From: Ischnura elegans
Taxonomy: Eukaryota; Arthropoda; Insecta; Odonata; Coenagrionidae
NCBI RefSeq assembly: GCF_921293095.1
Contig: NC_060254.1
Span: 11,594,001 to 11,658,000, forward strand
Direction: 5' to 3'
Length of the DNA stretch: 64,000 nucleotides
Within the stretch, counting starts at the first letter, position 1. Every line of letters begins with the position of its first letter. Below are positions 22,998 to 33,958 of the stretch, one piece after another. Position numbers and translations under genes: made by a program. The notes beneath the pieces are model-generated. The model was not told where the DNA came from. It did not search any database and saw nothing but the letters and a program-made list of their open reading frames with translations.

Positions 22998-23026
22998 GCC
23001 GGCGCGCCGCGGCGTGAACGTGTTAC

Positions 23027-23647
23027 TACCAATACTTGAAAATAGGTAATTAATGAATATCGAAATGCCACTAGCCTATGCCCATCAGATTTCAGGAACG
23101 TCATCTCTAAGGGGTGACGAAAAGTAATTAACTGCCCACCACCCAAAAAATGTCATAATCCGCCATAAATACAGCTCCTTCTGTCGGGACATGTGGTTGA
23201 AAGAGTTAGGTATGTGCATATGAGATTCGGACTCCAATGAGTTGAAAGCGATAACATTTATGCAACAATGTAACAAATTTGCATCACAAATTCACTTAAA
23301 AGTTTAAACAATGACAAGGTTCACCGATTTTATGATGAGAAATCGGTAAAAATAACTGAAGAAAGATTTCGTGCTTTTCCGGCGAATAAACTTCGTGAAC
23401 GTTTTGCCAACGTTTCGATGACCGAGTCGGACATTGAAACGTCGGCAATTATGCAGTTCCTGACCCGGTGGCGATCCCAAGAACTCTTCACTAAATGCAA
23501 AAATAACTCTTGATACCTACCCATAAATCTTGAGCAATCACCTTATGGGAAAAAAATTACCATCCGCGGTTTTATGTTATTCTAATATATATATTTCGAA
23601 ACGTAACCTCCGAATCTCCACGAGGGCACTTCTAGTGGGTACAGCGC
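23027..23647. other. unannotated DNA right of the piggyBac element
   Basis: No gene or repeat recognised. Confidence 0.5.
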
Positions 23648-23910
23648 TCTGTCCATCTGATTGAAATCCTCGCGCCGAGGTACCTCTGACACCTTCGTTT
23701 AAAGCAGGATATTGCCGACGAAATAGAAGAAATACGTCGCTATAAAAAGGTTAGCGGATAACATAGAGAGAAATGGAGAGCTGCGTCAAACCAATCTTAG
23801 GATTATTGACTAATGATGATGATGCCGACGCCGGGTTTCTCTACACCCTTCCTTCCCTACCTTTCTTCACGTGGCCAATGCTTACTGGCTACCTCTTCCA
23901 AATACCACAC
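23648..23910 (+). repeat. SINE-like repeat C, interrupted copy
   Basis: 23648-23720 matches the first half, and 23815-23910 the second half (GCCGACGCCGGGTTTCTCT...CCTCTTCCAAATACCA), of the repeat at 24306-24465. About 100 bp of foreign sequence separates the halves. GCCGACG occurs on both sides of the break. The family is widespread-looking in the window but was not named. Confidence 0.65.
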
Positions 23911-24305
23911 GTACTTTTCGATTTGGTGAAATTAAGGAATGCAGTGAGGGTTCTAAAAACTAATTTTCGGGGGATCTGGTTGTAACGCTGGCTTCCCACA
24001 GCCCAGGGTGCCTTTGAGGATACAACCATGAGGGCCGATACCAAGCTCTGAAGACTTATTCGCCCATTCACCTCAGGAGAAGAAGGAGGTGCCGCCGCGA
24101 TTTGAGCCCTTTAACGAGTCCAGGGTAGGGATAGGTATGGAAGAATATGGGATGATAGAATATCGACGCCGTCACAAAGGAAACGTGAGCTACCGCCAGC
24201 GAAACCAGCTTTGATGTTCCTAGAGATGTGAAATATTATTCTATGAGGAAGAAACATCCTAAATTTTTCCGTGGTGGTTGCAAATGGAATTTCATGGCAA
24301 AGCAC
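23911..24305. other. unannotated DNA
   Basis: No gene recognised between the two copies of repeat C. Confidence 0.45.
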
Positions 24306-24465
24306 TCCATCCGTCTGATGGGACGTTCAGTCGTGGTCCCGTGGGCACTTTTCGTTAAAGCAGGCTAATTCCGATTCCGGGTTTCTCTCCACCCCTCCCT
24401 CCCTAACTGTCATGGTGTAAACGACCTTAGCTGTAGGTCACCTCCTCCAAATACCATACCGTGCC
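24306..24465 (+). repeat. SINE-like repeat C, contiguous copy
   Basis: Landmarks are CCGTCTGATGGGACGTT, GTCGTGGTCCC, GTTAAAGCAGGCTAAT, CCGGGTTTCTCTCCACCC, ACGACCTTAGCTGTAGGTC and CCTCCAAATACCA. The same series appears at 32118-32275 and, split, at 23648-23910, always in plus orientation. Confidence 0.7.
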
Positions 24466-25184
24466 AACACTAACTTTCGTAGAGTTGAATGTTACTGGAG
24501 TTTAAGATACGTAGTAATTAAGGAAATAGTTCGAGCTGCAGCATAGGTAGTGACGGTATGGGGTACAGGAAATGAGAGTGAGGAGAATATCTCGGGAGGG
24601 CTTGTACCTATTCCATGCGAAGCAGGGGTAGCAGTACGTGTAAGGGTTTGGGAGGGGGATGAAGCAGAAGGAAGACGTCTGAGAGAGACAAGGGGTGGTT
24701 GGGAATTGGGGGAAGTGTTTACACGGCTGGGCGAACTCCCTCGAGGCGGAGCGCTTTTGCGATGATGGGAATAATGAGATGTGGTCTCCAGAAAATGAGA
24801 ATGGAGAAAGACGGAGGCTGGGGGCGGAGCGGGGGTTCTGTGCGGGCGGAGTGCGTATGGCAGGTGGTGTGGGCGAGAATAAGGTAGGAATCATGGGGGA
24901 GAAATGTGAGGGGTAGGCGGCAGTTTTCTTAAGGAAATGCCACCCGAATAAGCGATTTCAAATGAATGCTCCACCCCACATTGTCGTATGCATACCTGTA
25001 TTGTTCAGCGAACAACCTTTTCATAGACTACTTCGTGCTTAGTAAATATTAGTATTATAAAGCACTAATGAAATCAATAGCATTATACTTTCAGTAAAAT
25101 GAAAGATTTCAACGGTAATTAAAAAATTTTCCATGATGGAAATAAATGATATTTTGCGAAAAATCCACAGAGGAAAAATCATTC
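24466..25184. other. purine-rich block and flanks, no gene
   Basis: From 24550 to 24915 the plus strand is purine-rich, producing overlapping low-complexity open frames on both strands. None has a recognisable domain. Confidence 0.5.
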
Positions 25185-25256
25185 GCCTTGACCGGGATTC
25201 TAACCCGGATCCCTCGATTTCCGGCCGAGTGCTTTAGCCAGTTAAGCTACCGAGGC
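25185..25256 (-). repeat. tRNA-derived SINE head or tRNA pseudogene
   Basis: On the minus strand this folds as a near-complete cloverleaf. The acceptor is GCCTCGG with TCAAGGC (one mismatch), the D-stem GCTT/AAGC is perfect, the anticodon stem is CTCGG/TCGAG, and the T-stem CCGGG/CCCGG is perfect. Box A is TAGCTTAACTGG and box B is GGTTAGAATCC. Position 33 is C rather than T, and the T-loop is TTAGAAT rather than TTCGAAT. The anticodon position would read GGA, yet there is no long variable arm as serine tRNAs have. I therefore favour a tRNA-derived SINE over a functional tRNA gene. Confidence 0.7.
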
Positions 25257-26366
25257 GTCATTCTCCCCTGTGGAAATTTGTGGACTTTACCGGACAAGGT
25301 GGCATGGACTGCTGAGCATGATATTTTTTATGATATTTTTAAATGATATTTTTTAATTCCACCCAAAGAATACTAATTATTACTCAACCCGGATCTTAGT
25401 ACTTTGTATCATACTCAGGTAGGACTGTGCACGGAAAGGATGTAAACGCGTAAGAGGTAGAGAAATAGATTAGGAAATATTTTATATTCGCAAGGTTTAT
25501 TATTTCCTTCATGGCACTATTATTATCTTTGTCCAGTTGTTTTAACTTTCTGTAAGTCCAATTTTTCAAGTAATTACAATACTGAGGTCACAATGCTATT
25601 TTTTTGATGGGCCATCTTAGGAAGACCTTGCAACAGTCTAATGTTAAAACATTATCCACAAACCAAGAATAGATGTGACAAATATTTCGCCAAATTAGAG
25701 AGTTTTTCCTAATAGCCAGTTAAAACTTGCATAAGTATATGCAATATTCAGGAATATTTTCTTCGACTACTAGTCGCCCCAGAGTGAGAGAAATAGGCTT
25801 TTTTTTAAACTTTTTACTTAAAAGAACTTTTTTCATCCATTAAGATAACTAGTAGCTTTTCAATAGTAATTGTTGCTCATAAAAAGCAAACAATTAATTC
25901 GTTTGGTATACATTTAATACAATGATCAGCAATGGCATAGAAAAAAATTTACATAGGCAATCACAAAATTTCTGAAAATAACTAGTTATTATTATGTTTG
26001 TTCGTAAGATAATTCCAAAAAGACGTCACCTTGTTGAATATTAAATGGAAGGGTGGAATACTTGGAGAAACATTAGCCGCGCGAAAGGGAAACGACGGTC
26101 TAGCCAGAAGGGTGAGGAACACCTTGCATCGCGGGAGGAGGGATTGTGGAGGGTGCGGAAAGGGTTGAGGGGTGCTACAGAAAGGGGTGAGATAAGGCGG
26201 CGGGAAATTTGATACGCCGACGTCGCTGAGAGGTGAGGCAGCCGCAAGAGAGACGCTCCAGTTGAGACGCGAGAGAAAGACATTAAAGGAGGAGGAGGAG
26301 TGGGAGCCATTTGATAGGACTGAAATGGAGCAAGGGCAGGAGACACCCCACCACTCTCAACGGGGG
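25257..26366. other. unannotated DNA
   Basis: The first about 100 bp may be the body of the SINE at 25185-25256. The rest is AT-rich with nothing recognised. A 178-codon minus-strand frame at 26041-26577 has no recognisable domain. Confidence 0.45.
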
Positions 26367-28076
26367 GTGAGTCGATTCCAAATCTCGATTCTCGATTCCA
26401 CCGATTCTCGGGTACGGAATCGAAATCGAGAATCGATCGCCTACAGTCTATTCCGATCCCATCCACCACAGGAAGATAAATATTTTGAAAATAGACTATA
26501 CGTGGATGTTTGGGGCAGAGAGACCGCCATACACCCGAGCCATTGTGCAATGTACATTTTCGCTCATTTCCGCCCATAAAAATGTCTCAAATTCCTATTT
26601 GCAACAGCTCTAATTCTTTTTTAACCTTAATTGGTTGCACCCTAACCCACACAGCATAAAATATCCATTGGATATCCAGTGGATATCCATAATGTCCACC
26701 ACATATCCATATCCACGGGAGATGTCTTAGACGCGACCATGGTCGCGTCGGGTCATTGTGACCCGAGCTGAATCTATTGCGATATGCAAAACTTTTTGTC
26801 AATATATTGGTGCCATTTTTACTGCTACTCACTAAGTAAGCTGTTCGAATAATTTTTATACATTTTTATTGCTAAACTTCCAGTTATATACACAATAAAC
26901 ATAGCGTAAACTATGGCCGATGCGTAGAAAACGGCATTTATATTTATGCTGAGAACATTTAAATTAACATGAATTTTATATAAAGACGTAAATCGTAGTG
27001 CTGTACAACCTTCGAAGAAATCAATCTGCTAAAAAAATAGACTAATATAAGACTAAAACAGAATAAAGGTCGGGTCAAAGACTAAAAAAATCTGATACGC
27101 TCACGGTCGCGTCGGGTCAAAACATAGGTTGTATCGAAACAAAGCAATAGTTTGAAAATCCAACTTTACTCAGCGGTGGAATTACAAGAAATAATTGATC
27201 ATAAAAAATTTCAATTTCCAATTATGCTATTTTATTTACAAAATTAATATACGAAAATCCACTCGGGTCAATATGTCCGATTAAGGGTTGAGCAAGAGGG
27301 ATTATGTTTACTAGCTTTAAAAATAAACTCATAGATTAGGTCAATAAAGCATTTAGCGGCATATTTTAAGCATTTTAAAAACAATATAGAGCATAGTTTT
27401 TCATCAAGAGCCTCACATACTCAGAATGGTGGGGTGTAGCCATATGGCTACGGTGGGTAATGGGGTTAATCAATTAAGTCTGTAACATCAATGTGTTTAT
27501 GATTTTATTAAAGCTGAGAATATATTACTATAATATTAATTCGATATTTTTTAATAAATATACTTTTTAGGCCTCTTAATTGCATTTTTTATTTTATTTC
27601 ATACTATTCTAAAATTTTAATGACAGAAATGCTACTGACAAATCAATATCCCTCGTGTTTGTATGAATAAGAATCGATGGAATCGGAATCGGGATCCAAT
27701 TTGAAAGAATCGGAATGGAAAAAAATGGAATTGACTCATCCCTAGTTTGTAGAGAAGCTTAACAATAAAACGGGTGTATTTGGAGTCCAGCAAACGGTTA
27801 TAAAATTAATGTAATAAGACTGCAAATAAAAACATTAATAATGAAGTAATAATGTAAGAATATGCTTTTCTAAGGGTTCACAGGAGTCGAAAATATACTG
27901 TAAATAGTGTTGGTTGTGCCTTACTTGAATTACAATATTTAATATCATTATGGTACAAATTTCTACAATCAATATCAATATCCCACCAGTTAGAAGGAAT
28001 AAAAATCGGTGGAATCGTAATCGAGAATCGAAAAGAATCGAAATCGAATAAACGTGGAATCGACTCATCCCTACTC
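26367..28076. repeat. GAATCG-rich element with inverted ends
   Basis: The left end GTGAGTCGATTCC (26367-26379), with nearby GATTCTCGATTCCACCGATT, is the inverse of the right end GGAATCGACTCATCC (28056-28070), with AATCGGTGGAATCG. A second right-end-like copy, GGAATTGACTCATCC, ends near 27741, preceded by GAATCGATGGAATCGGAATCG. Between the ends is AT-rich DNA with no open frame of note, plus a small ATATCCA-rich patch at 26660-26715. The 1.7-kb span could be one element or two insertions of a short GAATCG repeat in opposite orientation. Confidence 0.45.
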
Positions 28077-28505
28077 TAAACCCCTCTCATCCTTCGCTTC
28101 GCAGCTCTAGGTGGAGTGGAGTGGGACGTTGAAAAATTTCTCGCTCCAAATTCGCAGAAATTACAAGCCTGGAGCGAACGGGCCATTCCTCCGTATTTCA
28201 CTCATCGCGACGAAGTTCTCGAGCCTTTTTTCCTCATATCCTTCTCATCTCCGCGCGCGGAAACAGTCAGAGGCCCTTTGATGTGCGAAAGGAAGTACCG
28301 GGAAAGCAGGCACCAACTGCCACTTGAAACGTGCCTTTAGAAAGGAACCGCGCAGGTGGCAGTGTCCGCGGAAAAGTGAATGGCGGCGCGCCAAATCTAG
28401 GGTAGGGAAGACGATTGCAAAAAATTAAGAAGGCATATACAGATAATTCCTTCGATTGATGGCCGTAAATTTTCATAACCCCATCTTGCGGTATACATGA
28501 AGTAA
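28077..28505. other. unannotated DNA
   Basis: Slightly GC-richer sequence with no recognised gene. Confidence 0.45.
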
Positions 28506-28560
28506 TATGAGAAAATAATCCTTAGGACCGGGAATCGAACCACGGAACTTTGGCTTTCCG
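28506..28560 (-). repeat. SINE family D fragment
   Basis: GAGAAAATAATCC, then GGACCGGGAATCGAACCACG and GCTTTCCG, match the head region of the SINE at 28964-29168 in the same (minus) orientation. This copy is truncated. Confidence 0.65.
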
Positions 28561-28635
28561 AGAAAATTACCATCAACTGTTATTGAGCCATCTTTTATTG
28601 AGTCCAAGGGGAGAAGTCTGCGTGGAGGAGGACAA

Positions 28636-28760
28636 TTCCATCCCACAAACTGCTGATTTCTGTTGCCACTTCACTTGCATTTTAATCTGTTTAAAAAAAT
28701 GTCCGCGGCGTGGTGATGAGTTCGATGCGATCCATTTTTTCCAACATATTGCATTATAAT
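28636..28760 (+). repeat. dispersed repeat E, copy 1
   Basis: GATTTCTGTTGCCACTTC, TTTAAAAAAATG, CCGCGGCG.GGTGATGA and ATGCGATCCAT recur in order at 51735-51850. It lies in an open frame, but the other copy does not preserve the reading. Confidence 0.6.
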
Positions 28761-28963
28761 TTTGTAATTGCGACGAATGGCATTGAGATTATATGAATTT
28801 GATAGATCATAGCATTATTTCTCACTATGCCGAGGCTCATGGCACTAGGTGTTAGGCCCACGCGGTCCATCAATGATGGCAACGCGAGGGAGAAAGGACT
28901 TCCAAGAAGCCACAACCGGTTGAGAGCCTCAAACCTGCGCTAAAGCCGCGCAAAGCAGTATGA

Positions 28964-29168
28964 TCATCACTCGCGTAGCTGATCGATAAATTGATCCGAG
29001 GTTAACAGGAAATAAGATAGAATTAGTTGTGTAATATTTCTAACCCGGCCGCGTGAATGGCGGTGAAATATACAAGAATTGCCATGAGAAAAAAATCCCC
29101 AGGACCGGGAATTGAACCACGGACCTTTAGCTTTCCGGGCCAATGCGCAGACCACTACGCTATCCAGG
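28964..29168 (-). mobile_element. tRNA-derived SINE D, minus copy of inverted pair
   Basis: The minus strand begins with a tRNA-like head (29095-29168): box A TAGCGTAGTGG and box B GGTTCAATTCC. It continues into a body with GGCAATTCTTGTATATTTCA, CACGCGGCCGGGTTAGAAAT and CTTATTTCCTGTTAACCTCG. 28964-29124 pairs with 29219-29379 in inverted orientation with about nine mismatches in 161 positions by eye. Family knowledge: such SINEs are transcribed by RNA polymerase III and mobilised by a partner LINE. Confidence 0.8.
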
Positions 29169-29192
29169 TTATCCAGGCAATTATACCGAGGC

Positions 29193-29480
29193 TAATGGTG
29201 CTAGGTGTTTGGCAAAAAGTCCGTGGTTCGATTCCCGGTCCAGGGGAATTTTTTCTCATGGCAATTTTTGTACATTTCATCGCCGTTCACGCGGCCGGGT
29301 TAGAAATATTACACAACTAATTCTGTCTTATTTCCTGTTAACCTCGGATTAATTTATCGATCAGCTACGCGAGTGATGACTTTTGTAAGTCCTTATAAAT
29401 GCGCGGTGGGTGACAACACATTTAGAGGCCGACTTGAGCATCCTCTTTTGTAATACTCGTGCGCATCCTCGAATTTTACA
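29193..29480 (+). mobile_element. tRNA-derived SINE D, plus copy of inverted pair
   Basis: Head remnant with box B GGTTCGATTCC at about 29225, then the same body as the minus copy, continuing further into GTGGGTGACAACACATTTAG and CATCCTCTTTTGTAATACTC. That distal part recurs at 52183-52345. Its box A region (TAGGTGTTTGG) is degenerate compared with the minus copy. Confidence 0.75.
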
Positions 29481-29795
29481 ATAACTCTCTGCATCAAACT
29501 TCGCTGCAAAACAGCTCAGATCAGCTCAACGCATCTTATTCTCCCATTCTTTACTCATTATAAGTGATAGTCCTTAGTGCTAGTGAAGTGGGATAAGTAC
29601 TGTGGCATGTGCCACTACACTTAAAAGGAACTTTTCTTTTGAGAACAATGGTAATAGCCCACATTGCTAAGTTTTCCATTTTATTTAATTATTTACATAC
29701 CACCGAAAACAGCTCTATACACGGCCTTATACACCGGTTCATTGACATGTTGACAATTTAACGTACACAAACGACCATGCCCTGGATAGGGCAGT

Positions 29796-29867
29796 TACCC
29801 AGGCGGGATTCGAACCCGCGACCTCCTGTTTGGGAGGCAAGAACTTTACCCCGCCGCCACCGAGGCC
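29796..29867 (-). repeat. tRNA-like SINE head, second family
   Basis: The minus strand has box A TGGCGGCGGGG and a perfect box B GGTTCGAATCC within a GCGGG/CCCGC T-stem. The anticodon loop reads CTCCCAA, which would give CCC (glycine). The anticodon stem and acceptor have mismatches, and the sequence continues into a non-tRNA body (GGGCATGGTCGTTTGTG). A related head lies at 42205-42267. SINE more likely than a working tRNA; a real tRNA-Gly gene is not fully excluded. Confidence 0.6.
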
Positions 29868-32117
29868 GGAAAGAATTAACAATATATAATAAAACCGTAA
29901 TTATGAAATATTATCCTGAGGCATATTGAATTAAAAAGACTTACTTAGCATCTTCACAAAAATGCACAATTAAATGTTTTTGTCTCACTCGCTTTTGGGG
30001 CCCTTCGGTGACCACTTCGCTCCTGATGCCCACATCTGTGAGCAAAATTCATGGTGGGAATAAATTATGATCCCCTCCGTGCTCTCCATTGCCGCTATCA
30101 TCTCTCTCGATGTTCCTCTAGAAATAAACTGCGCTTTGAAAGAGCCCGCTAAAAGCATATGGTGACACTCTAGCTCCAAGATCAGAGGGACCGACACTCA
30201 GAAAATATGAAGGAGACCGCCGATAGGTTTTCATAATTTAACATTTCATAATCAATACTCTTCGCACCCAATCATCTGAAAAGGCTTTATAAAGCTCCAA
30301 TATGCTAAAGACGAGTGAAATATTAATAATAGCCCCCAACAAATATTTTTCCCTTTCTATTCATAAAAATAAGCCTATTTATATCTCAATCATTTCATTC
30401 TACCAGTCTAAAGTCAGAAAAGTCCCTAGGCTAGAGCGAAAGTTTGATTGACAATAGGCCTAGTTCCTTTTCTAAGAAAAATTGCTTAAAGTGGACTAGC
30501 CTTTGTACCCACCATAAAATATACCTCTGCTCTTAGAGGTTTTGCCTGAACACATTCTGATTAGCTTCCTAAAATTCAAGTATATTTACACAAACTTGAC
30601 ATATGAGGTGTTGAATACTCTATAAATTGATTCCAATGAAGATAATAAAAATTTAAGTATGAAAATAAAAGAATGTATATTTTTTACTCAATGATATCGA
30701 TGTGGAGCATTTTATCCAACTTCGTGGAGTATCAAGTGGATGGATACTCAAGTTTTCATATTATTTTTTCTCAATCTGCTTTCTAATACAATTTTCTGCA
30801 ACTGAGAGGACTTAAATGGCCCTTCTAAGCGATTCTGCTATGAATTTACTGGCTTTGGCCATTGTATTAATCGCTGAAGTTGCACAAAGCCGGAATGACT
30901 AAGATAGTACAAAATTCTGCCAATCACTTCGTCCAAATTTTTGCGCAAAAAGGAATTTAGTTTCTCATTTCGGAAATGGATTGAACTATTGCTATCCGAT
31001 GGAATGTCAGTGACTTGGTGACTCTTCGATCAACGGAGAAGCCCTTGTCACCTGCTTATATTGAGCAAGGCACAATCTGTGTTAAGACGGGATCTGCTCT
31101 GAGAGCGCCTTAATTCCCCTGTCGTCCCGACATTCAGGTTAATTTCCGCAAACCCCAGACTCCGAGAGTCTTGTTTTGCTCGGCGCCGATCAAAATTTTG
31201 CTAGAAGTAAGCGACCGCCGCCTTCGCGTTAATAACCTTAAATGCCTTGCTCCTGCTTTGATGAACCTTTGACTTAGTCCGTCTCAGCAGGATTAAGGAA
31301 GAGTAGTTTATTAGCATGCACATGTAAGCTTTCATCAAGTAGGAGGCTTTTGTGAATAATAGCATGGTTGTGATAGAAGGAGTGACAAGCTCTTAAGCGA
31401 CGTTAAGGTGGATAAAAAACAATGATTAGGTTTCTTCATCACCGGGGGTGAACGTAGCTACTGAAAGGCCTATTAACTTTGCTCTCGAAACTCAATCACT
31501 CTCGCACATACTTCATTTAAGGAGACTTAGTGCGTATTTTCCATTATTTTGTCATTTTCCCATGCAAGGTCACTAAAAGATTGCTTAGCCATAAAAATAT
31601 AATTTATGCATACCTAATATGTCATGTCCACCATACATTTTTATGAGACTCTTAGGTTTGTTTTCGTTGCGCATATTTCTTCTCGTGGCACCGAAACAAA
31701 TGAATGAATCGTAATAATCATTCAACAACTATGTATTTAAATACGATAGAGTGGTATCACAGGTAAATCACCAGTGAATTGATTACGGAAAAATTTTGGA
31801 TTCATGGAAAAACTAGAATAACCTCAGTACCGCATCAAGACATGACATTTCCACAAAATATATCCATCAAAACGATCAGCATATTTTATTTTTCCCAGTG
31901 TGACATTCCCCCATTGACATCAACTTCAACCATAATCAAACATATTTCAGTAAACCAACTCTTAATTCCAAAGAATAATGGTGAGAATGGGGTTGGTTTG
32001 GCAATGACAGTGAATGCTTCACATCCCTTGAGCACAGGTATCCCGGCAGTGGTAGACGTTGCTCGATCCCTGCTTCACTGGTGTGTTTCAGTCTGTGTGG
32101 AGGACACCTTAAAGGTC
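29868..32117. other. unannotated AT-rich DNA
   Basis: 2.2 kb without a recognised gene, RNA or repeat. Confidence 0.45.
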
Positions 32118-32275
32118 AGCATTCCGTCCGTCTCATGGGACGTTAAGTCGCGGTCCTCCTGACACCTTTAGTTAATAGCAGACCTTACCGACGCAGGGTT
32201 TCTTTCAACCCTCCCTTCCCCAACCCGATATGCAAATGCCCTAAGCTGTCGGTCGCCTACCTACCTACCTACCGA
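32118..32275 (+). repeat. SINE-like repeat C, third copy
   Basis: CATTCCGTCCGTCTCATGGG, ACGTTAAGTCGCGGTCC, CCGACGCAGGGTTTCT, CCCTAAGCTGTCGGTCGCC and a terminal run of four ACCT units match the family at 24306-24465. The ACCT run may be the tail. Confidence 0.7.
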
Positions 32276-33958
32276 TTATATTGAATAAAGCTAAGTGAGA
32301 GAATTGCACTGGATTCTTATTAACACTTACATTTGTGTGCGTATGACTATGATATATTCTATGCTATCTAAGTAATCCCGGCTTGGTGCTACTTCATGGT
32401 GATACTAACACATCGCCGACTGAAGAGAAAACGTTAATTTCTGCTTCGACGGACCTTAACTAATTGCCAAGGGAGGAACTTCCCATTAATATAAAAAAAA
32501 ATCTGAAAATTTTCATTGAAGTAGCCGCAATTGATTCATAAACGATGGTTGTTTTATGATTTAAAATTAAATAGAGACATATATTCATCAAGCATAAAAC
32601 AGTATGTATCCTTATCCCAATAACCTACATACCTAGTTTAGATAATGGCGGTCTAATTTTTCTTCTAATTTACGTGAATTTTCCCTCTTGTTTTGAAGAG
32701 TAATATCCAGGATTAAAATTTGGGGTTAGCGCGCATCTTAATGCATGAGGCGGTTCTTTTCCTCGTCTCTTTATTACCCCGCAATCAAGATTGCTGGCAC
32801 AGGAGTCTTTCCGTTTCAATAACATTCCCACGCAAAGGTTTTCTTAGCATCGAAGAAGTTTCACCCACGGGACACGCTCGCATCGATCTGCCTGATTTGC
32901 ATAGAAATGAAACGCTTTCGACAGAATTTCATCGGTTATAAAAAAACACCTTTTTTTCTGGTCCAGGTATGCGCCAGGAGTTCAGGAGTAAAAAGTTTCA
33001 GAGGGAAGCGAAGGGGGTTGGAGGGAGGGGGAAGTCTTTATTTCCTAATTTGTGAGTGGGGTGAGAAGCCATGCGCCCGCTTAGGACAAGGTGAAGGAGG
33101 AAGTGAGAAGGAATATAAAAACTGAGGAGAAAACTACTTGCCTCTCAGGAATAATATATGCTATAAAAATGAAGTTAAGAAGCTGGATGCTTCGAGGGTC
33201 TCAGATTGATAATAAAAAAACACACACCAACACGCATCGTTGGCCGTAAATGAAAACAAAAGCAGCTCATTATACAAACGATAATGAATTTGACAAGAGC
33301 ACTGAAAGACGGAGAGAAACAGCAAAAAAAAATCAACGACTCCCAACTCTTAAGAAGAGACAGAAAGTTAACGACAATGAAAAAAAAAGAGAACACATGC
33401 TCTTTGTTAATGCCTTAACGAGCACTTTAAGGAAGGTAATTCCACGGCAGTCGAAACTGTATGAAGGGAAAAATCTACAAAAAAGTATACAAATATAAAT
33501 ACATAAGAAGCTCCTTCCCGCACTGTAGGCATGTGTATATAAATGTGGCCTCATCCGCGGAACAGGTGAGGGGCTCCCCTGCAACTGGGTGTATTCATTG
33601 GAGCTGCAAAGACGCAGGAGCGAGGGGTCGTATCTCCGGGGGTAGTTTCCCATGGCTTGCTGCTTTTTTATCTCTCCCAAGTGCCTCAATCGAGATACCC
33701 TCTCCTCCGGGGCCATCTCATCTCCGGGAAACAATGCAGCACAACCGGGCGCTTAATCAGTGGTGCGGTCCCGCGCCGCAGCGCCTTCTCAACCCGTTCC
33801 TGCCGACGCCGTTCCCGGTGATGCCGGCTCCTGATTCCTGCTCCCGCCGCGCCGTGCTCACCATAAGCGCAAGCCATCTCCATCTTTCTCACTCTTCTGC
33901 TCTTCAGCTTCACCTTTCCTCCACTTCCTCCTCATTTCTTTATACTCAGCCTGCTAAA
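32276..33958. other. unannotated DNA
   Basis: No recognised gene. A 210-codon plus-strand frame at 33461-34093 runs through a GC-rich patch into the 260-bp repeats and shows no domain. Confidence 0.45.

Larger units (their letters stand above)
20021..23026 (+). mobile_element. near-complete piggyBac transposon
   Basis: The element holds a piggyBac-family transposase pseudogene (20980-22658) between subterminal inverted repeats of about 75 bp. Each end carries two 20-bp palindromes related to GTGACCCACCGGTGGGTCAC, spaced 43 bp start to start: 20043 and 20086 on the left, 22935 and 22978 on the right. The outer limits are inferred. TTAG at 20021-20024 and TTAC at 23023-23026 are near-TTAA tetramers at roughly the right distance, and piggyBac targets TTAA. 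An intact TTAA also lies at 23050. The element is about 3.0 kb. The transposase has one stop and one frameshift, so this copy cannot supply its own enzyme. Its ends are well preserved, so it might be mobilised by an intact relative elsewhere. Confidence 0.85.

Noticed and set aside
25185..25256. Functional tRNA gene (anticodon position GGA)
   Set aside because: C at position 33, an altered T-loop, and a serine-type anticodon without a long variable arm. It looks like a SINE head.
26041..26577. 178-codon minus-strand open frame
   Set aside because: It overlaps the GAATCG-rich repeat end and its overlapping plus-strand frame is similarly open. No domain recognised.
29796..29867. Functional tRNA-Gly(CCC) gene
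   Set aside because: Mismatches in the acceptor and anticodon stems and a SINE-like continuation. A relative without an intact D-arm occurs at 42205.
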